31,362 bases of DNA, taken from contig WOGZ01000360.1 of assembly GCA_009733775.1 (NCBI GenBank), positions 1 to 31,362 of the forward strand, given 5' to 3'. Below are positions 11,939-22,629 of this stretch, one piece after another. Each line of letters starts with the position of its first letter. Position 1 is the stretch's first letter. The translations under genes were made by a program, and so were the position numbers. This DNA is from Alectoria sarmentosa (taxonomy: Eukaryota > Ascomycota > Lecanoromycetes > Lecanorales > Parmeliaceae). The notes below the pieces were generated by a model that was given only the letters and a program-made list of their open reading frames with translations, was not told the DNA's origin and made no database searches.

Positions 11939-12192
11939 TTATTGATTATTGAACGTGTCAAAAATGTATAAGTCGAGAAGATAATCATCATTGATCATAT
12001 ATTTAAAAGTGTCGATTTCTTTAATGTTGATACTCATTTTAATTCTTTTGATTAAAACATTTAACAAAAAAATTTTTAAAATTTTTTTGTTAATCAACGA
12101 CATAATGCATTTTAAATTCACGTATATAATGATTTTAATTTCTCGTAAGATAAAAAACATTATTAAAATAATAAAATGTTATTTTTTAAAGA
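11939..12192 (-). pseudogene. protease relic of B, downstream half
   Basis: A 73-codon minus-strand frame from 12160 reads CIMSLINKKILK, MSINIKEIDTFKY and DYLLDLYIFDTFNNQ. This is the retropepsin-like pattern: D-T/S-G-C then SLID--FL, flap region, and a Y-LLDLYIPG-type strand. The catalytic D-S/T-G triplet reads N-L-K just before the Cys, all explainable by C-to-T and G-to-A. The frame is cut at 12192 by the 5' LTR of A. Joining 12192 to 19554 after dropping one target duplication gives an in-frame continuation with 19549-19900. Confidence 0.75.
12188..12192. repeat. target site duplication of A, left (AAAGA)
   Basis: AAAGA lies directly before the TGTCACGG start of the left LTR of A. The matching copy right of the element is AAAGG (19549-19553). 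The one difference is a G/A transition, as in the LTRs themselves. Confidence 0.85.
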
Positions 12193-12376
12193 TGTCACGG
12201 TGCCAAGGGTGTCGAGCACTTATCTTGCCAAGGTACCTGCCTTGCTTATCAATTGTACTTGCCAAGCAAATACCTTGCCAAGCGCATGACTTGACATGTC
12301 TACATAAATAACTAATTTTGCTAAAGAAAAGAATCATCTTACACATCATCAATGAATATTTCATATTGCTTTTACA
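12193..12376 (+). repeat. 5' LTR of chromovirus A
   Basis: 184 bp, starting TGTCACGGTGCC and ending CTTTTACA. The right copy (19365-19548) is also 184 bp with no indel; I count about 24 differences, all transitions. It is much less AT-rich than the flanks. It contains repeated CTTGCCAAG-type words (for example near 12227 and 12272). Canonical TG...CA ends and a flanking 5-bp duplication fix the boundary. Confidence 0.95.
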
Positions 12377-12765
12377 GCATAATAACAACACTCATACGAT
12401 GTCAATTGACTGTCGTATAATTCAGGAATTACTCCACCATTAGTTTTCTCTTTGCAAAAGCCTTTTGCAAACACCCTTATATCAATTGTTTCAAAATCTT
12501 TCGCTAACGCCTTTACGTTGCCTATTTTATTCAATTGTTTATCTTCTTATTTCAAGCTGACAGATCACGTTATCGAACTTCAAGTTAACAAAGTTCGTAT
12601 CATTGTCAATCGAAGAGCAATCATCTTAACCTTTCAGATCGACGATTTTATTGATATAGTTCATCTCAATCTTAATTTATTAAAGTTTATTGCAAAGAAG
12701 ATGATTCGTTATTTTATAATTCATATCTTCAGACCTTCACAACTTTTAAGACCTTTAATTACGTC
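12377..12765 (+). other. 5' leader of A
   Basis: Sequence between the 5' LTR and the probable Gag start. It is moderately AT-rich, with words such as GCAAAAGCCTTTTGC (12457-12471, an inverted repeat). A 105-codon open frame at 12452-12769 ends before the Gag frame and has no recognisable domain. The primer-binding site should begin at 12377, but no tRNA match is evident. Confidence 0.5.
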
Positions 12766-13950
12766 ATGAGATAATCGAGCAAAAGTCAGATTCAATTCGT
12801 TAAGACTCGAGTTAACAGCATCGTGATTATCAGATTGAATTATCGATAAGTTTTTCTTCCGCAAGGTTATTAAGCTCTTCGATAATCTCATTAAACAATT
12901 AATTAAATTGTTAAAGTCTTCGTCGACAAATATTACCTCATTTAATTCATTCATTTTACGACAACAAAAATAATCGTTAAGCATTATTTCTGATAACATT
13001 ATCTCAACAAATTTATCACGTCGCTTTGTCGACACATTTGAGATCTTTGTAAAGATGACGGTTTACGATAACATTATATCTTTTTCAAATTCGAATTTTA
13101 TTTCGATTGTCGATTATCAGCAATTATAACAAGAAATCAATATTGTTATATAAAGAATTGTTATTTAAACTTTGCAGCATCTTTAGATATTAATCGACTC
13201 AATAAATTCGTTAAGAAATTCAAATTTATAAGGCCCGTTTAACGAAATAAATAACATTTCTACGTCGTTAAATCGCTAAAATCCATCAAATCTGAATTAT
13301 TTCGATTCTCACCTAAACAAGTTTTATGATAAAGGCGAAATCGTTATAATAAACAAGAACATTTACTTTCATAACGTTATTCTTTTTATCAAACGTTTAC
13401 GAAATATCGCTGCTGTAAAAGGCTTCTTAATAATCAAAATCAACCTTAATATGACTTTAAGAAATACGACCTTGCTATAATACATTATTAAATTATTTGA
13501 TTTTAAAAAACTCGATTTACGAGTTGATAACGATATCGAGAAATAATATAAAATATTATTACGTCGATTCAAGAAGTTCATTAAAATAACATTTATTTAT
13601 TTTATTACGAAGAAATATATTTTAATAAATACACATAATCGAAAAGAGTTATTCGAATATATGTAAATAATTATTCATTATGTCAAATTTGTTAACATTA
13701 ATAATGTCGAAAATCAATTGATATTCGTTTATTAAGACATCGTCGTCGAGTTACGTGTTTTCATAAATTCGTCTTTTATTATAATATCAATCTCGTTATT
13801 CATTTAAATGCTTGAATTAAAAAAGAATATTTGATTTGAGATGTTTCGTTTAAGGTTTCAAGATTTGTCTCAACAACGTATTATCGAAAGCTTTTAATAA
13901 GATTTACGATAAAATTAATTAAATGTTAATCGTCAAAATCAATAAAGTTA
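12766..13950 (+). pseudogene. Gag relic of A
   Basis: A possible start is ATG at 12766. The N-terminal part (to about 13150) reads KVIKLFDNLIKQLIKLLKSS, a likely coiled segment, in one frame. The capsid part from about 13250 is in another frame and reads NPSNLNYFDSHLNKFYDKG, NKNIYFHNVILFIKRLRNIA and LLRRFKKF. These correspond to capsid blocks known from fungal chromoviruses: an opening FFDP-type motif, a VYYRNV-FI-RL helix and an AL--RFK block. Trp and Gln codons are frequently stops. Gag forms the virus-like particle in the cytoplasm. The C-terminal end is not resolved. Confidence 0.78.
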
Positions 13951-14459
13951 TGAAAATTAATTATTTAATTTCAATTCTTTTCAATCTCAATCTTATTCAC
14001 GATAATCTTTTAATTATCAATATCGATTTTATAATAAAGGATAAAATGTTTATAATAATTAATAATATGATTATCAATTAAATCGATAATACGTTTTATA
14101 AGGTAATTTTTTTTATTTAAACATCTCGATTTCAAATCGTCGATTTTTTAAACACGTTCGCTTCGACGTTATCGATTCTTAAATAATTAAATTCTTTTTC
14201 TCAAAATAAAAGGTTTTTAAAATGAAATGATCGCGATTATCGAGATAACAAACAATTATGATAATCGTAAAATATTTATTATAATCAAATTATTATTTAT
14301 TAAATAAATCATGAAGATTAGATTATTTATAATTAAATCGATCATAATAATGAGAATTAATTTGATGATTAAATTCAAGATTATAAAGAATAAAAGGCTT
14401 ATCAAGCAGAGTTTATTAAATAAGATTTCAACGATGATTATGAGAAAGATTAACCTTAT

Positions 14460-14570
14460 AATAAAGTTTATATCTTTATCGATATTCATATCGCCTGCCG
14501 CAATTGCGCTATATCCTTTAATTCGAAATCGAAACTTTATAAACATTTGAAAGAAGGTTGCTCGCAAAAA
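14460..14570 (+). pseudogene. C2HC zinc-finger relic of A
   Basis: The frame at 14487-14558 reads IACRNCAISFNSKSKLYKHLKEGC, giving C-x2-C-x12-H-x4-C with F and L at finger-like spacing. Element B has the same finger at the matching place (CRKCKKDFPSKNKLH on the minus strand near 19812-19870). A zinc finger between Gag and protease may act as the nucleocapsid or an extra nucleic-acid-binding module. It differs from the classic CCHC knuckle (C-x2-C-x4-H-x4-C). Confidence 0.65.
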
Positions 14571-14739
14571 ATTTTTATAATTAATTTACAAAAGTCTATC
14601 GCAGTTGAATAATCAACATTATTAAACTTTAAATTTTCAACGATTTATTAAAATGAAGCTTTTTATTATCAAAAGACTTATTTTATTAAAATCGTCGAGT
14701 TTGACGTTATCGACACATTTAATTTAAATATGAGATTTG

Positions 14740-15108
14740 CTTTTCGAGAATGAAATTATGTTCACATTTTTATATAATTACGAAGTGAGATCATCGACGA
14801 GAAGGTTTATATGAATATGAGTTATAAAATTATTTTTAATAAACAAGTCATGATTATTAACATTATTATTTTTTATAAATATTCGAAAAATGACGTTATT
14901 TTTTCGTGTTAAAGATTTAAAATCAACAATGCACGATATAAATGAGTATATTTTGATTTCGATATACATTTTTATTATCAGAAAAGATGACATTAAGATT
15001 CTTTATCGTATTTATAAAGAAATTCATTTTATTAACAATTTGAAAGTTTATATGTTATTAAACAATGACATCACAAGCCCTAAAAAGATTATATTAAATG
15101 TCGTTTAA
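14740..15108 (+). pseudogene. protease relic of A
   Basis: A 72-codon frame at 14890-15108 reads VKDLKSTMHDINEYILISIY, then IYKEIHFINNLKVYMLLNND, then PKKIILNVV. This matches the flap and C-terminal strands of retropepsin-like proteases of this clade (Y-L-PIYLPG and H-VD-LKA-MLLG-D). The catalytic D-T/S-G upstream of 14890 was not located with confidence. The frame is the same as that of the RT downstream. Confidence 0.7.
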
Positions 15109-15639
15109 AACGAGGTTTATATAAATAACTGCGAAGCTATTATTATCATAACGAATCGATAACGAAATCTTTATCAAAAAAAAACCATTCATGTTAAAAA
15201 AGTTTTGATCATAATTTCTCATATCGATATCATAATATCAATTGACACTTTTAAAACATTGTTTGTAAGAGATTTCATTTTCGAATTTATAACATAACGT
15301 GATTTTACGATGTATATTTATCTGATGAACTCGAATATCGCAAAAATGTTTATCAAGAATGAGATCGATCATATCGTATAAATCTTTAAAAGATTTCGTT
15401 TAAATATGCTATACGAAATCGATTATGAAAATATGTTCTTTGTCGAATTTATAATTTTATCAAATAAGGATTTATCAAAGCCTTTCGCAAGCATCAATTG
15501 AATTAAAAAAATAATCACTTTTGTTATAATAACATCAATGTCTTTAATAGAAAATCTGTTAATTTTTGTTTATAACGTCGTCGCAAATCAAACAGATATC
15601 GTTAAAAAAATCAAATTGTTAAATGAAATTATGATTTAC

Positions 15640-16566
15640 GATGACAGTCACGATATAAGAATTTTTGCGAATTTAATAAATGAATTTTTTATCTTTTGAT
15701 AAGATGAAGATTTTGTTAAAATATTTAAAGAAAATTGAATGAAGTTGTCGTTACGTGATAATTGATAATTTAAATTATTAAAAATGAATCGTGTTAAGAT
15801 CTATTCGTTGAATATCAAGAATAAAATTATCATCGACGAAATATTCGACGATTTATAACGATAAGATAAATTTGAATATATTATTAAGTTTATATTATTT
15901 AATTATTTAATGTTTGTCGTATGAAAAACCCTATTTAACGATAAGCGCAAAGATAAAATAATGATCGATATTAAAAACCTTAACAATCTCATCGTGCTTG
16001 ACGTGTATTTAATATCGTTATAATTAAACATTATAATTAAGTTGATAAAGTGTACACATTTGTTTATATTTGATGTTATGTCTTTCTTTTATCAATGATT
16101 AATACATTACGATTATTATTATATATTAATCGTGATCTCTCATCGCGAGCAAGAAACTTTTAATGTATCAATCATGAAATGTATGAATTTTATAATATAT
16201 ATATAGCGATAAATTAATAAGATCTTGCGCCTTATACGGGACTTCGCTCAAATCTACATCGACGACATTGTCATTAACTTTAAAAGCTTTATAAAGCATG
16301 TCACAAATCTATAAAAATTATTTTTATTGTTAACGAAACACAACATTGTTATATTATCAATAAAAACATTTTTCAATTATTTAAACATCAACTTGTTAAA
16401 TCGTAAGGTTAATTCATTAAATATAATTATAATAAAGAACAAATTTAAAACAATTAACGTTATCATTTATTTTATTATTTTTGGCGATTTGAAACATTAT
16501 TTAAATTTGATAGATTATTTGCGAAGTGCTATTTATTATTATGCACAATTCATCAATTCGTTATAA
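15640..16566 (+). pseudogene. reverse transcriptase relic of A
   Basis: Readable blocks in order are DDSHDIRIFANLINEF (near 15640, another frame), IDIKNLNNLIVLDVYLISL near 15970, HLFIFDVMSFFYQ with the first catalytic Asp at 16072, and FAQIYIDDIVINF with YIDD at 16255-16266. A 79-codon frame at 16327-16566 continues with FGDLKHYLNLIDYLRSAIYYYAQ, here split as GDLKHYLNLIDYLRS and AIYYYAQF, the thumb block of Ty3/gypsy RT. All three catalytic Asp are retained although stops make it non-functional. RNase H follows after about 150 bases. Confidence 0.88.
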
Positions 16567-16639
16567 ACCTTAAAAACTTTTTTATTTAAAGAAACATTTA
16601 ATAAAGATAATTTACGTCGTGCTTATTCATTTAAGCTTC

Positions 16640-17190
16640 GTTTATTAAAGGTTTTTTATAAAAAAAAGCGAGCTTTAGCAGTTTATAAAAAGCTTTAAAT
16701 AAATCATCATTATTTATACATTTTGACGATGATAAGATTTTATAAATAAATCTTGATGTTTCGAAAAAATGGGGTTTTGATATATAAATCTTTTATGTTA
16801 AAAAGGATTATATAGCGAAAGGCAAAGGCAAATAATTATTAGAGATTATTATAAAATTGATTATGTTTTTGTTAAGGATGTTGATAATCGTTAAAAGAAA
16901 TTATTAATTAATTGAATTAAAGATAATAGGCTTTATGTGAATTATTAAGAAAATTCGATATTTTATGAAATCGTTTAAACATTTTGTCGTTATTTATATA
17001 AATCATTTAACTATTCTAAACATCATAAAGCAATCTTCGATTACGTTTATTATTTTTATAATAAAAATAAACGTTCGCTTAATACGTGCTTCGCAATTTC
17101 TTCGACAATTTCGTTTTGATGTTAAATATAAGTTTAATAAAAAACATATAATGTTAAATGCTTTTTCTCGTCTTATCAACATTATCAAAT
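16640..17190 (+). pseudogene. RNase H relic of A
   Basis: LRLLKVFYKKKRALAVYKKL near 16640 is the connection region. INLDVSKKWGFD near 16750 holds the first catalytic Asp, and LIELKIIGFM near 16915 holds the Glu. The third active-site position, usually T-D-H, reads INH at 17001-17003 (Asp to Asn, G to A). RLIRASQFLRQFRFDVKYK and KKHIMLNAFSRLIN follow; the last is the usual D-ALSRL end of the connection to integrase, with Asp again as Asn. Two frames are used before 16965, one after. Confidence 0.85.
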
Positions 17191-17249
17191 CATCATTATT
17201 TGAAGATCACTCGAAGCTTGACGCCTTATATGTTTACGTTATATAAACA

Positions 17250-18330
17250 CTAAAAGATGAAAACGTTTACATATATTCCGCTATCATAATATAAATGAAT
17301 AAAGTCTTTCGCGAAAGGCTTATGCTTGATTACGACACGAACAATTATTGAACAAAAATCGTCGAAATCATTGATATTAATGCGAAATTTATAATTAACG
17401 GCGAGGGCGCCGAGCTTTCTTTTGTTCGCGATATCACAAATTTAAATCTTATCTTTTATAAAGATAGATTCATAAATCTTAAACGATTATATATATCTCG
17501 ATCATTAATTAAAGATATTTTAAAGATAACACACGATAACGATTATTAAGACTTTAAAAGAATCTTTGATATCGTCGTTAAATTATAATACATATAAAGT
17601 TTATCAAAGCATTTTTATAAATATATCAAGCATTATTTTGATTATTTAATATTATAAATTCGTTATTATAAGCTTTACGATTATCTTCAATTTATAAAAA
17701 ATTTAAATATATTATTTCATATTTTAACGTTTGATTTTATTCTCGTTATGTCGTTATTTGAGAAAAATTTCGATTATGTTATAATAATCATAAACAAATT
17801 TAATAAGCGTATTATTTACATCTTTGACAAGTTTATTTGAAATGTTAAATAATGAATTATCGCATTGATTGATCATTTCGACGTCGACGATTAAAACATA
17901 TTTAAAGTTTTGTTATTCGATAAAGATTTAAAGTTTTTATTCGATTTATGAAAGGTTATATTTGATAGATTTGAAGTTAAATTGTTATATTTTATCGTTT
18001 ATCATTCACAAATAAACGATAATAATAAACGCATTAATTAAATAATTGAAATTATTTTACGTTTTTATATGCACACGTTATAAAAGTCTTTCGCATAATT
18101 CGTTATTTTATCATATATGTAAACATAATTTAATAACGCACGATCGACAATTATTATGAAGTTGTTAAATGAAATAATTTATGACTTTGTATTCAATAAG
18201 GGTCTTAATTTGTTAACATTAAATTTATCACAATAAGATTATATCAAAATAAAAATTTAGGTTGTCGATGTTATCAATTTCGCTTAAATGAATTAAAAGT
18301 TTTATTATAATCGTAAACATTAATTTATGT
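17250..18330 (+). pseudogene. integrase relic of A
   Basis: After LEDH-type spacer sequence, RSLIKDILKITHDNDY and FDIVV mark the N-terminal HHCC domain with His present and part of the Cys pair lost. The catalytic core reads LTFDFILVMSLFEKNFDY with Asp at 17733, and VLLFDKDLKFLFDL with Asp at 17919. The expected Glu lies exactly 35 residues after the second Asp, at 18027-18029, and is AAA (Lys). IIEIILRFYMHT follows, matching the -TIE-ALR-Y block. Spacing thus supports a DD35E integrase inactivated at Glu. Confidence 0.88.
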
Positions 18331-18479
18331 ATTTCAAAAAGAGAGATAAGATACTCCTTCGCTTGTATAAAAATTATTTTATATTTTAATTTATTAATAT
18401 TATTAAAGTCGATAAACTTAATTAAAGATATGTAAATTTATTCGATATCGTTTTCAAAATAAATAAGCAAGTTTATCGT

Positions 18480-18800
18480 CTTGATATATTCGATCATTAA
18501 AAAATTCATTTAATATTCTTCGTCGCTCAATTAAAACCTTGATTTAATATAAATTCGTTCGATAAACCTTTATTAAATAAATTTGATTCGATTTTCGTCG
18601 AAAATAACATTAACGAGTATAAATTATGAAAAATAAATCATCTTTTTAATAAGCGAATAAATCGACGAGATAAAGACTATTCAATCGATTATTTATTATG
18701 ATAATAAGGATATGATTCGAAATATGATCAATAATATAACGTCAAGCATCTCGACGACGCGTCGTTATTAATATAAAATTACGAGAACGTTATACAATCA
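18480..18800 (+). pseudogene. chromodomain relic of A
   Basis: FVAQLKP near 18520 is the GPY/F-type end of the integrase. The chromodomain follows with INRRDKDYSIDYLL near 18655, three stops at Trp or Arg positions, GYDSKYDQ, YNVKHLDDASLLI and NYENVIQSRED. This fits YLVRWKGY-type and WY---DL-DA--LI-NYE-type motifs. The frame continues without interruption into the tail at 18825. The domain would bind modified histone tails during integration. Confidence 0.85.
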
Positions 18801-19112
18801 CGAGAGGATTATCAATTATCATTTATGTCAACATTATCTTTGTTGGAAGCACAATCAGATCGATTTATTATCGAACCTCTTTTCTCGCCGAAAGTTACAG
18901 CAGCTGATCAGATTGTTATCGAAACATTTCCTTTATCAAAGGCTTCCGCACAGCGAGCTATTGCTATTGTGATACCATCGAAAACAACCCCTTTATCGGC
19001 TTCCGCGACGATATCGTCGTCAAAGCCTTCAGCAGCTACACCCCTACTGACCTCTGCAAGCACTATGCCATCACATGGAATTCGCCGAAGTCAACGTCTG
19101 TTGCTTCAATAA
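18801..19112 (+). pseudogene. C-terminal tail of A polyprotein, little decayed
   Basis: This frame is open and in phase with the chromodomain, with a Met at 18825. It is rich in Ser, Thr, Ala and Pro (ASATISSSKPSAATPLLTSA) and ends IRRSQRLLLQ before a stop at 19110-19112. Such low-complexity tails ending in a basic RR-x-RL motif are seen at the end of related fungal Pol proteins. It keeps C in many non-CpG contexts, unlike the rest of pol, so it has escaped most of the mutation. Confidence 0.7.
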
Positions 19113-19364
19113 CTTTGATGACCAGGTAACAACCTACGGTAAATCGATATCTTTCCGACTTGACAAAAAGAGCTCCCAAAATTATCATAAAACATAACGA
19201 TGACGTCGCCAAAGCCTTCCGCAGAGCAAGGGGTATAGGAGGATTCGATAAACGACAATAACAGATGCTAAAGGATTGCTCAACTAGATGATATGCGTTG
19301 CTAAAGGACTTCTGCTTTGCATATATAACGAGATCGCTATACATTCTTTCTGTCTGCGACATAT
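19113..19364 (+). other. 3' untranslated region of A
   Basis: 252 bases between the Pol stop and the 3' LTR, less AT-rich than the window average. The bases just before the LTR (TTCTTTCTGTCTGCGACATAT) are pyrimidine-rich, here shown in two parts as TTCTTTCTGTC and TGCGACATAT, so no standard purine tract is present. A purine-rich AGGGGTATAGGAGG-like word lies about 130 bases upstream. Confidence 0.5.
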
Positions 19365-19548
19365 TATCACGGTGCCAAAGATGCCGAGCACTTACCTTAC
19401 CAAGGTACCTACCTTGCTTATCAATTGTACTTGTTAAACAAGTACCTTGCCAAGCGCATGGCTTGGCATGCCTACATAAGTAGTTAATTTTGCTAGAGAA
19501 AAGAATCATCTTACACACCACCAATGAATATTCCATGTTGCCCTTACA
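19365..19548 (+). repeat. 3' LTR of chromovirus A
   Basis: 184 bp, starting TATCACGGTGCC (TG mutated to TA) and ending CCCTTACA. Aligns without gaps to 12193-12376. An open frame on the minus strand (19063-19920) crosses this LTR from B into A and is a chimera, not a gene. Confidence 0.95.
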
Positions 19549-19553
19549 AAAGG
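19549..19553. repeat. target site duplication of A, right (AAAGG)
   Basis: AAAGG follows the CA end of the 3' LTR and pairs with AAAGA at 12188-12192. Confidence 0.85.
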
Positions 19554-19960
19554 CGAGTTTTATATTTGATGTCTTTTTCGATATTGATTCAATGATAAAA
19601 TATTCAAAATTTATAAAATATATCGTTCCTTCGATCTCCTTTTGCTCGTTATTAATAATTTCATTATTATTAATAAAAATTATCATAATTTTCGTGATGA
19701 GAATGGCAAATGCGATTTTTAAATTATCGATAAAAATGATATTTTTAAGATCGTTAATCACGAGATTAAAAACGATTTTATTAATGTTGTTGATTTTATT
19801 TTTATAAGTTTTGAGATAAATATGTAATTTATTTTTCGAAGGAAAATCTTTTTTACATTTTCGACACGTTTTGAATTTTAGTAATCGTGATTTCACAAAA
19901 TATGAATTAAAATAATTCATCGACGTATAATAAATGTTAATATTGATATTGACGTTCTTT
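19549..19960 (-). pseudogene. zinc finger and upstream protease region of B
   Basis: The minus strand reads from about 19918: MNYFNSYFVKSRLLKFKTCR, then CRKCKKDFPSKNKLHIYLK, then DLKNIIFIDNLKIAFAIL and SKKTSNIKLAF up to the insertion point. The finger keeps both Cys of the first pair; the His and last Cys of the A version align with Tyr, each one C-to-T or G-to-A step. The final LAF joins in frame to the B protease at 12192 when A is removed. A runs through the middle of this ORF, so it was intact or at least in frame when A inserted. Confidence 0.72.
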
Positions 19961-22629
19961 TTATCGTTTTTAAATTAATTTATAAATATTAATAATTCAT
20001 CATCGACATTGATATAATATTCGAAATTATTCGAAATAAAATCGAATTCTTCGTTTTAAAATTCATCAAATTAATATGTTTCATAATCGCTTTTTGAATA
20101 TAAATCTTGAAAATTTTCATAATAAATGATCGTCGATTGAGAAAAAGCATAATTAACATTTTATTAATATTATTATTTCGAATTATTATTAAAATGAAGG
20201 CCTCTTCTTTCTTGAAAGAAAAAATTATAATTCTCTCGATAATTCGAGTCGCCTCGATAATTCGAATTATTTTGATAATTCGAACTATCTCGATAATTCG
20301 AATTGTTTTTATTATTATTTGATTAACGAGAAAAATAATTGAATTGTTAAAAAATCTTTATCGATTAAGTAACATCGATTGTTGAAGTTATAATTGTTAA
20401 TGATTTATTTTGTGAAATGATGATTTATAATTAATTTTGGGATTTTTTTTGCAGAGAAGAAAATGAGTATTCTTTTCGATTAATATATTCACTTTAATAT
20501 GATTAATATACTTTTTAAATCGCTTGATAATCATCTTATCGATTATAAAAAAATGATATTTAACGATTGTTATATTAATAATATGATCGATTAAATTGTT
20601 GAGGTTGATATTGTGCACGATTAATTTCATTTTGATAGAAAAAAGATTTGTTGACATTAAGGTTTTGTTGTCGAGATTTATTATATTAATTTTGATTTTG
20701 TTATTTAAATTGTGTATTATCGATTTATTTCGAACGATTAATTCGCCGACGCTCGTTTATTATTTTTCATAAATCTCTTTTTGTTTTTAATTTTTTTGTA
20801 AACGCTTATATAATCGTAATAAACGTCGATATTAATATCATCGATCGAATTTCGACGTCAAGATTTTATTATATTCATATTAAATGAGTGTGATAATTAT
20901 TTACGTTTGATATTATAATATATAATTGAACGTTTTATAAATATCTTTGAGGGTCGCGTTTTTTGATAACGTTTTTAAGAGAATATTTCTCGATGTGCAA
21001 TTTGTTTATTATTTTAATTATATTCATTTTGAATCGTAATGTTAATTAATTAATAAAGTCGATTAATGTTATACTTTTAAAGATTTTTCGTTTAAAATCG
21101 TCGATTTTTTCAAAATATCAATTTAATGTTGAGTCTCGAAAATAAAAAGAAAGATTTTTTTGAATAATGATTTTATCGATAAATAGAGCATAATTATAAA
21201 CAGGTTTATTAAAAATATAAATCTTTTTAAAAATGATTTTTTTATAATTATAAATTATATATTTAAAATCATATAACTTTAAAGCGTTAAAATGAAAAAA
21301 TTCGAGATTTTAAACATTGAATCGTGATTGATTATTATCATTGATAACATTAATAACATTATCAAATGATTTTAAATCGTTAGATTTATCTTATTCTTCG
21401 CGTTTTTTCGACGGATTTTGTAATTAAATCGATATAAGTGCGGCTTTAAACTCGTTTCTGATGAAAATACGAAAAATCTCGTCAAATTAAAAATGTGTTT
21501 AATTATTTATAAATGTCGATTTTAATGTTATCGAATTATTATTCGTAAATAAAAACGAATTAATAATAATCATATTAAGCTTTATAGAAATTAATCTTTT
21601 CGTTAATTTTTATATTAATTAATTTCTTTCAAAAGTTTTTAATAAACGTTGAAATGATTTTTGACGTGAAAAGAGCGAACGAGACGATTAATATTTTTTA
21701 AATATAAATTAAAAGTTTTTTAATTGTCTTTTGAAAGAAATTGTAATTTAATAAATGAATAAGATAAAAAATTATTTTGAGAATTAATCAGAATAAGCGA
21801 TTTTTTTAATATTAATAATGAATTGATCGACGATTTCGTGAGATTAATGAAATCGTTTTCGATGAAAGAAAGATTGTTAATAAATAATATGAATTTCAAT
21901 GTGATAATAAATTGAAAAGAGTTTAATTTGTTAACGTTTTGAATATTATCGACGTTTTGAATAACGTTATTTAATATATTCATTAATTATTCGATTATCG
22001 ATTTAATATCGTCATTTTTCGATAATTCTTTTAAAATGATAAATTGTTTTTCTTTTGAGATCGATAAGAAGAATAAATAAAGTTTTTTTTTCGAATTGTT
22101 TTTCTACTTCGAATTGTTTTCTTATTTCGAATGACTTTTTTATTTCGATTTTAAAAATAATTTAAAATATCGAGTTACGTTTTCGATGTTTTTATTGAAT
22201 TTTTTGATGAAAACTTTTAAAAAGGATTTATTTATCATTTAATTCGATGGTCATATAAGTGTTTAAATAGATTTTGATCGTGAACGAATTCGAATTTCTT
22301 TTATTAAGATGTTTTTTTGTTATTTAAATTTAATCGAATATTGAATATATTTCATAATGAAATCAATAATAAATCGAATTTCTTTTTTAATAAAAGTAAT
22401 TAATGAAAGTTTAAATTTGATAAAGTTTTGAAATTGATAAATTGTGATGAGAGTATTTTTTGTAACGTTGAACTCGAAAATAGATTTTAATTTGACGATG
22501 TTTTTTTATAAATAATTGAATAATAAACGTCGATTGAAAATTTACGATAAATATATGAAAAGAGAGTGTTTTTTTTAAATTATAGAGAGAAAATGATGAA
22601 AAGAGTGAATTTGATGAGATTTCAATCAT
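19961..22629 (-). pseudogene. Gag relic of B
   Basis: The minus strand reads from a possible start at 22629 (MIEISSNSLFSSFSLYN). A capsid block NKPVYNYALFIDK, then LSFYFRDSTLN*YFEKIDDF, lies at about 21210-21080 and corresponds to the capsid segment ending in R-TAL-W---ELS-FE. A hexapeptide repeat lies near the C-terminal end (see 20235-20306), followed by the zinc finger at 19870. Several frames are needed and many stops are present. Homology to Gag of A is at the level of block order only. Confidence 0.6.
20235..20306 (-). repeat. 18-bp minisatellite, 4 units, in Gag of B
   Basis: Four 18-bp units: CTCGATAATTCGAGTCGC, CTCGATAATTCGAATTAT, TTTGATAATTCGAACTAT and CTCGATAATTCGAATTGT. On the minus strand, in the Gag frame, they encode SNYRDS, SNYQNN, SNYRGD and SNYREN-like hexapeptides. 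Such Ser, Tyr, Arg repeats near a nucleocapsid finger could bind RNA. Each unit carries the short palindrome TCGATAATTCGA. Confidence 0.85.

Larger units (their letters stand above)
12193..19548 (+). mobile_element. Ty3/gypsy chromovirus A, structurally complete but decayed
   Basis: A 7356-bp element with two 184-bp LTRs and AAAGA/AAAGG duplications. Internal + strand order is Gag, C2HC finger, protease, RT, RNase H, integrase, chromodomain and tail, the standard chromovirus order. It is inserted in the protease region of B. Coding is disrupted by many stops and by frame changes between domains. The first ~600 bases and the last ~750 bases are less AT-rich than the middle. No tRNA-type primer site (TGG...) follows the 5' LTR (it reads GCATAATAACAACAC) and no purine tract precedes the 3' LTR. 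Confidence 0.93.

Noticed and set aside
12179..12391. Open frames on both strands over the 5' LTR of A
   Set aside because: They coincide with the LTR and do not line up with Gag.
12721..13035. 104-codon minus-strand frame
   Set aside because: It is antisense to the N-terminal Gag frame of A, which has a better match to a known protein.
19063..19920. 285-codon minus-strand open frame as a gene
   Set aside because: It runs from the B zinc finger and protease region straight across the 3' LTR of A into A's 3' end. It is a chance fusion at an insertion junction, not one protein.
20235..20306. CRISPR-like array
   Set aside because: The 18-bp units are directly adjacent, without spacers, and are in the Gag frame.
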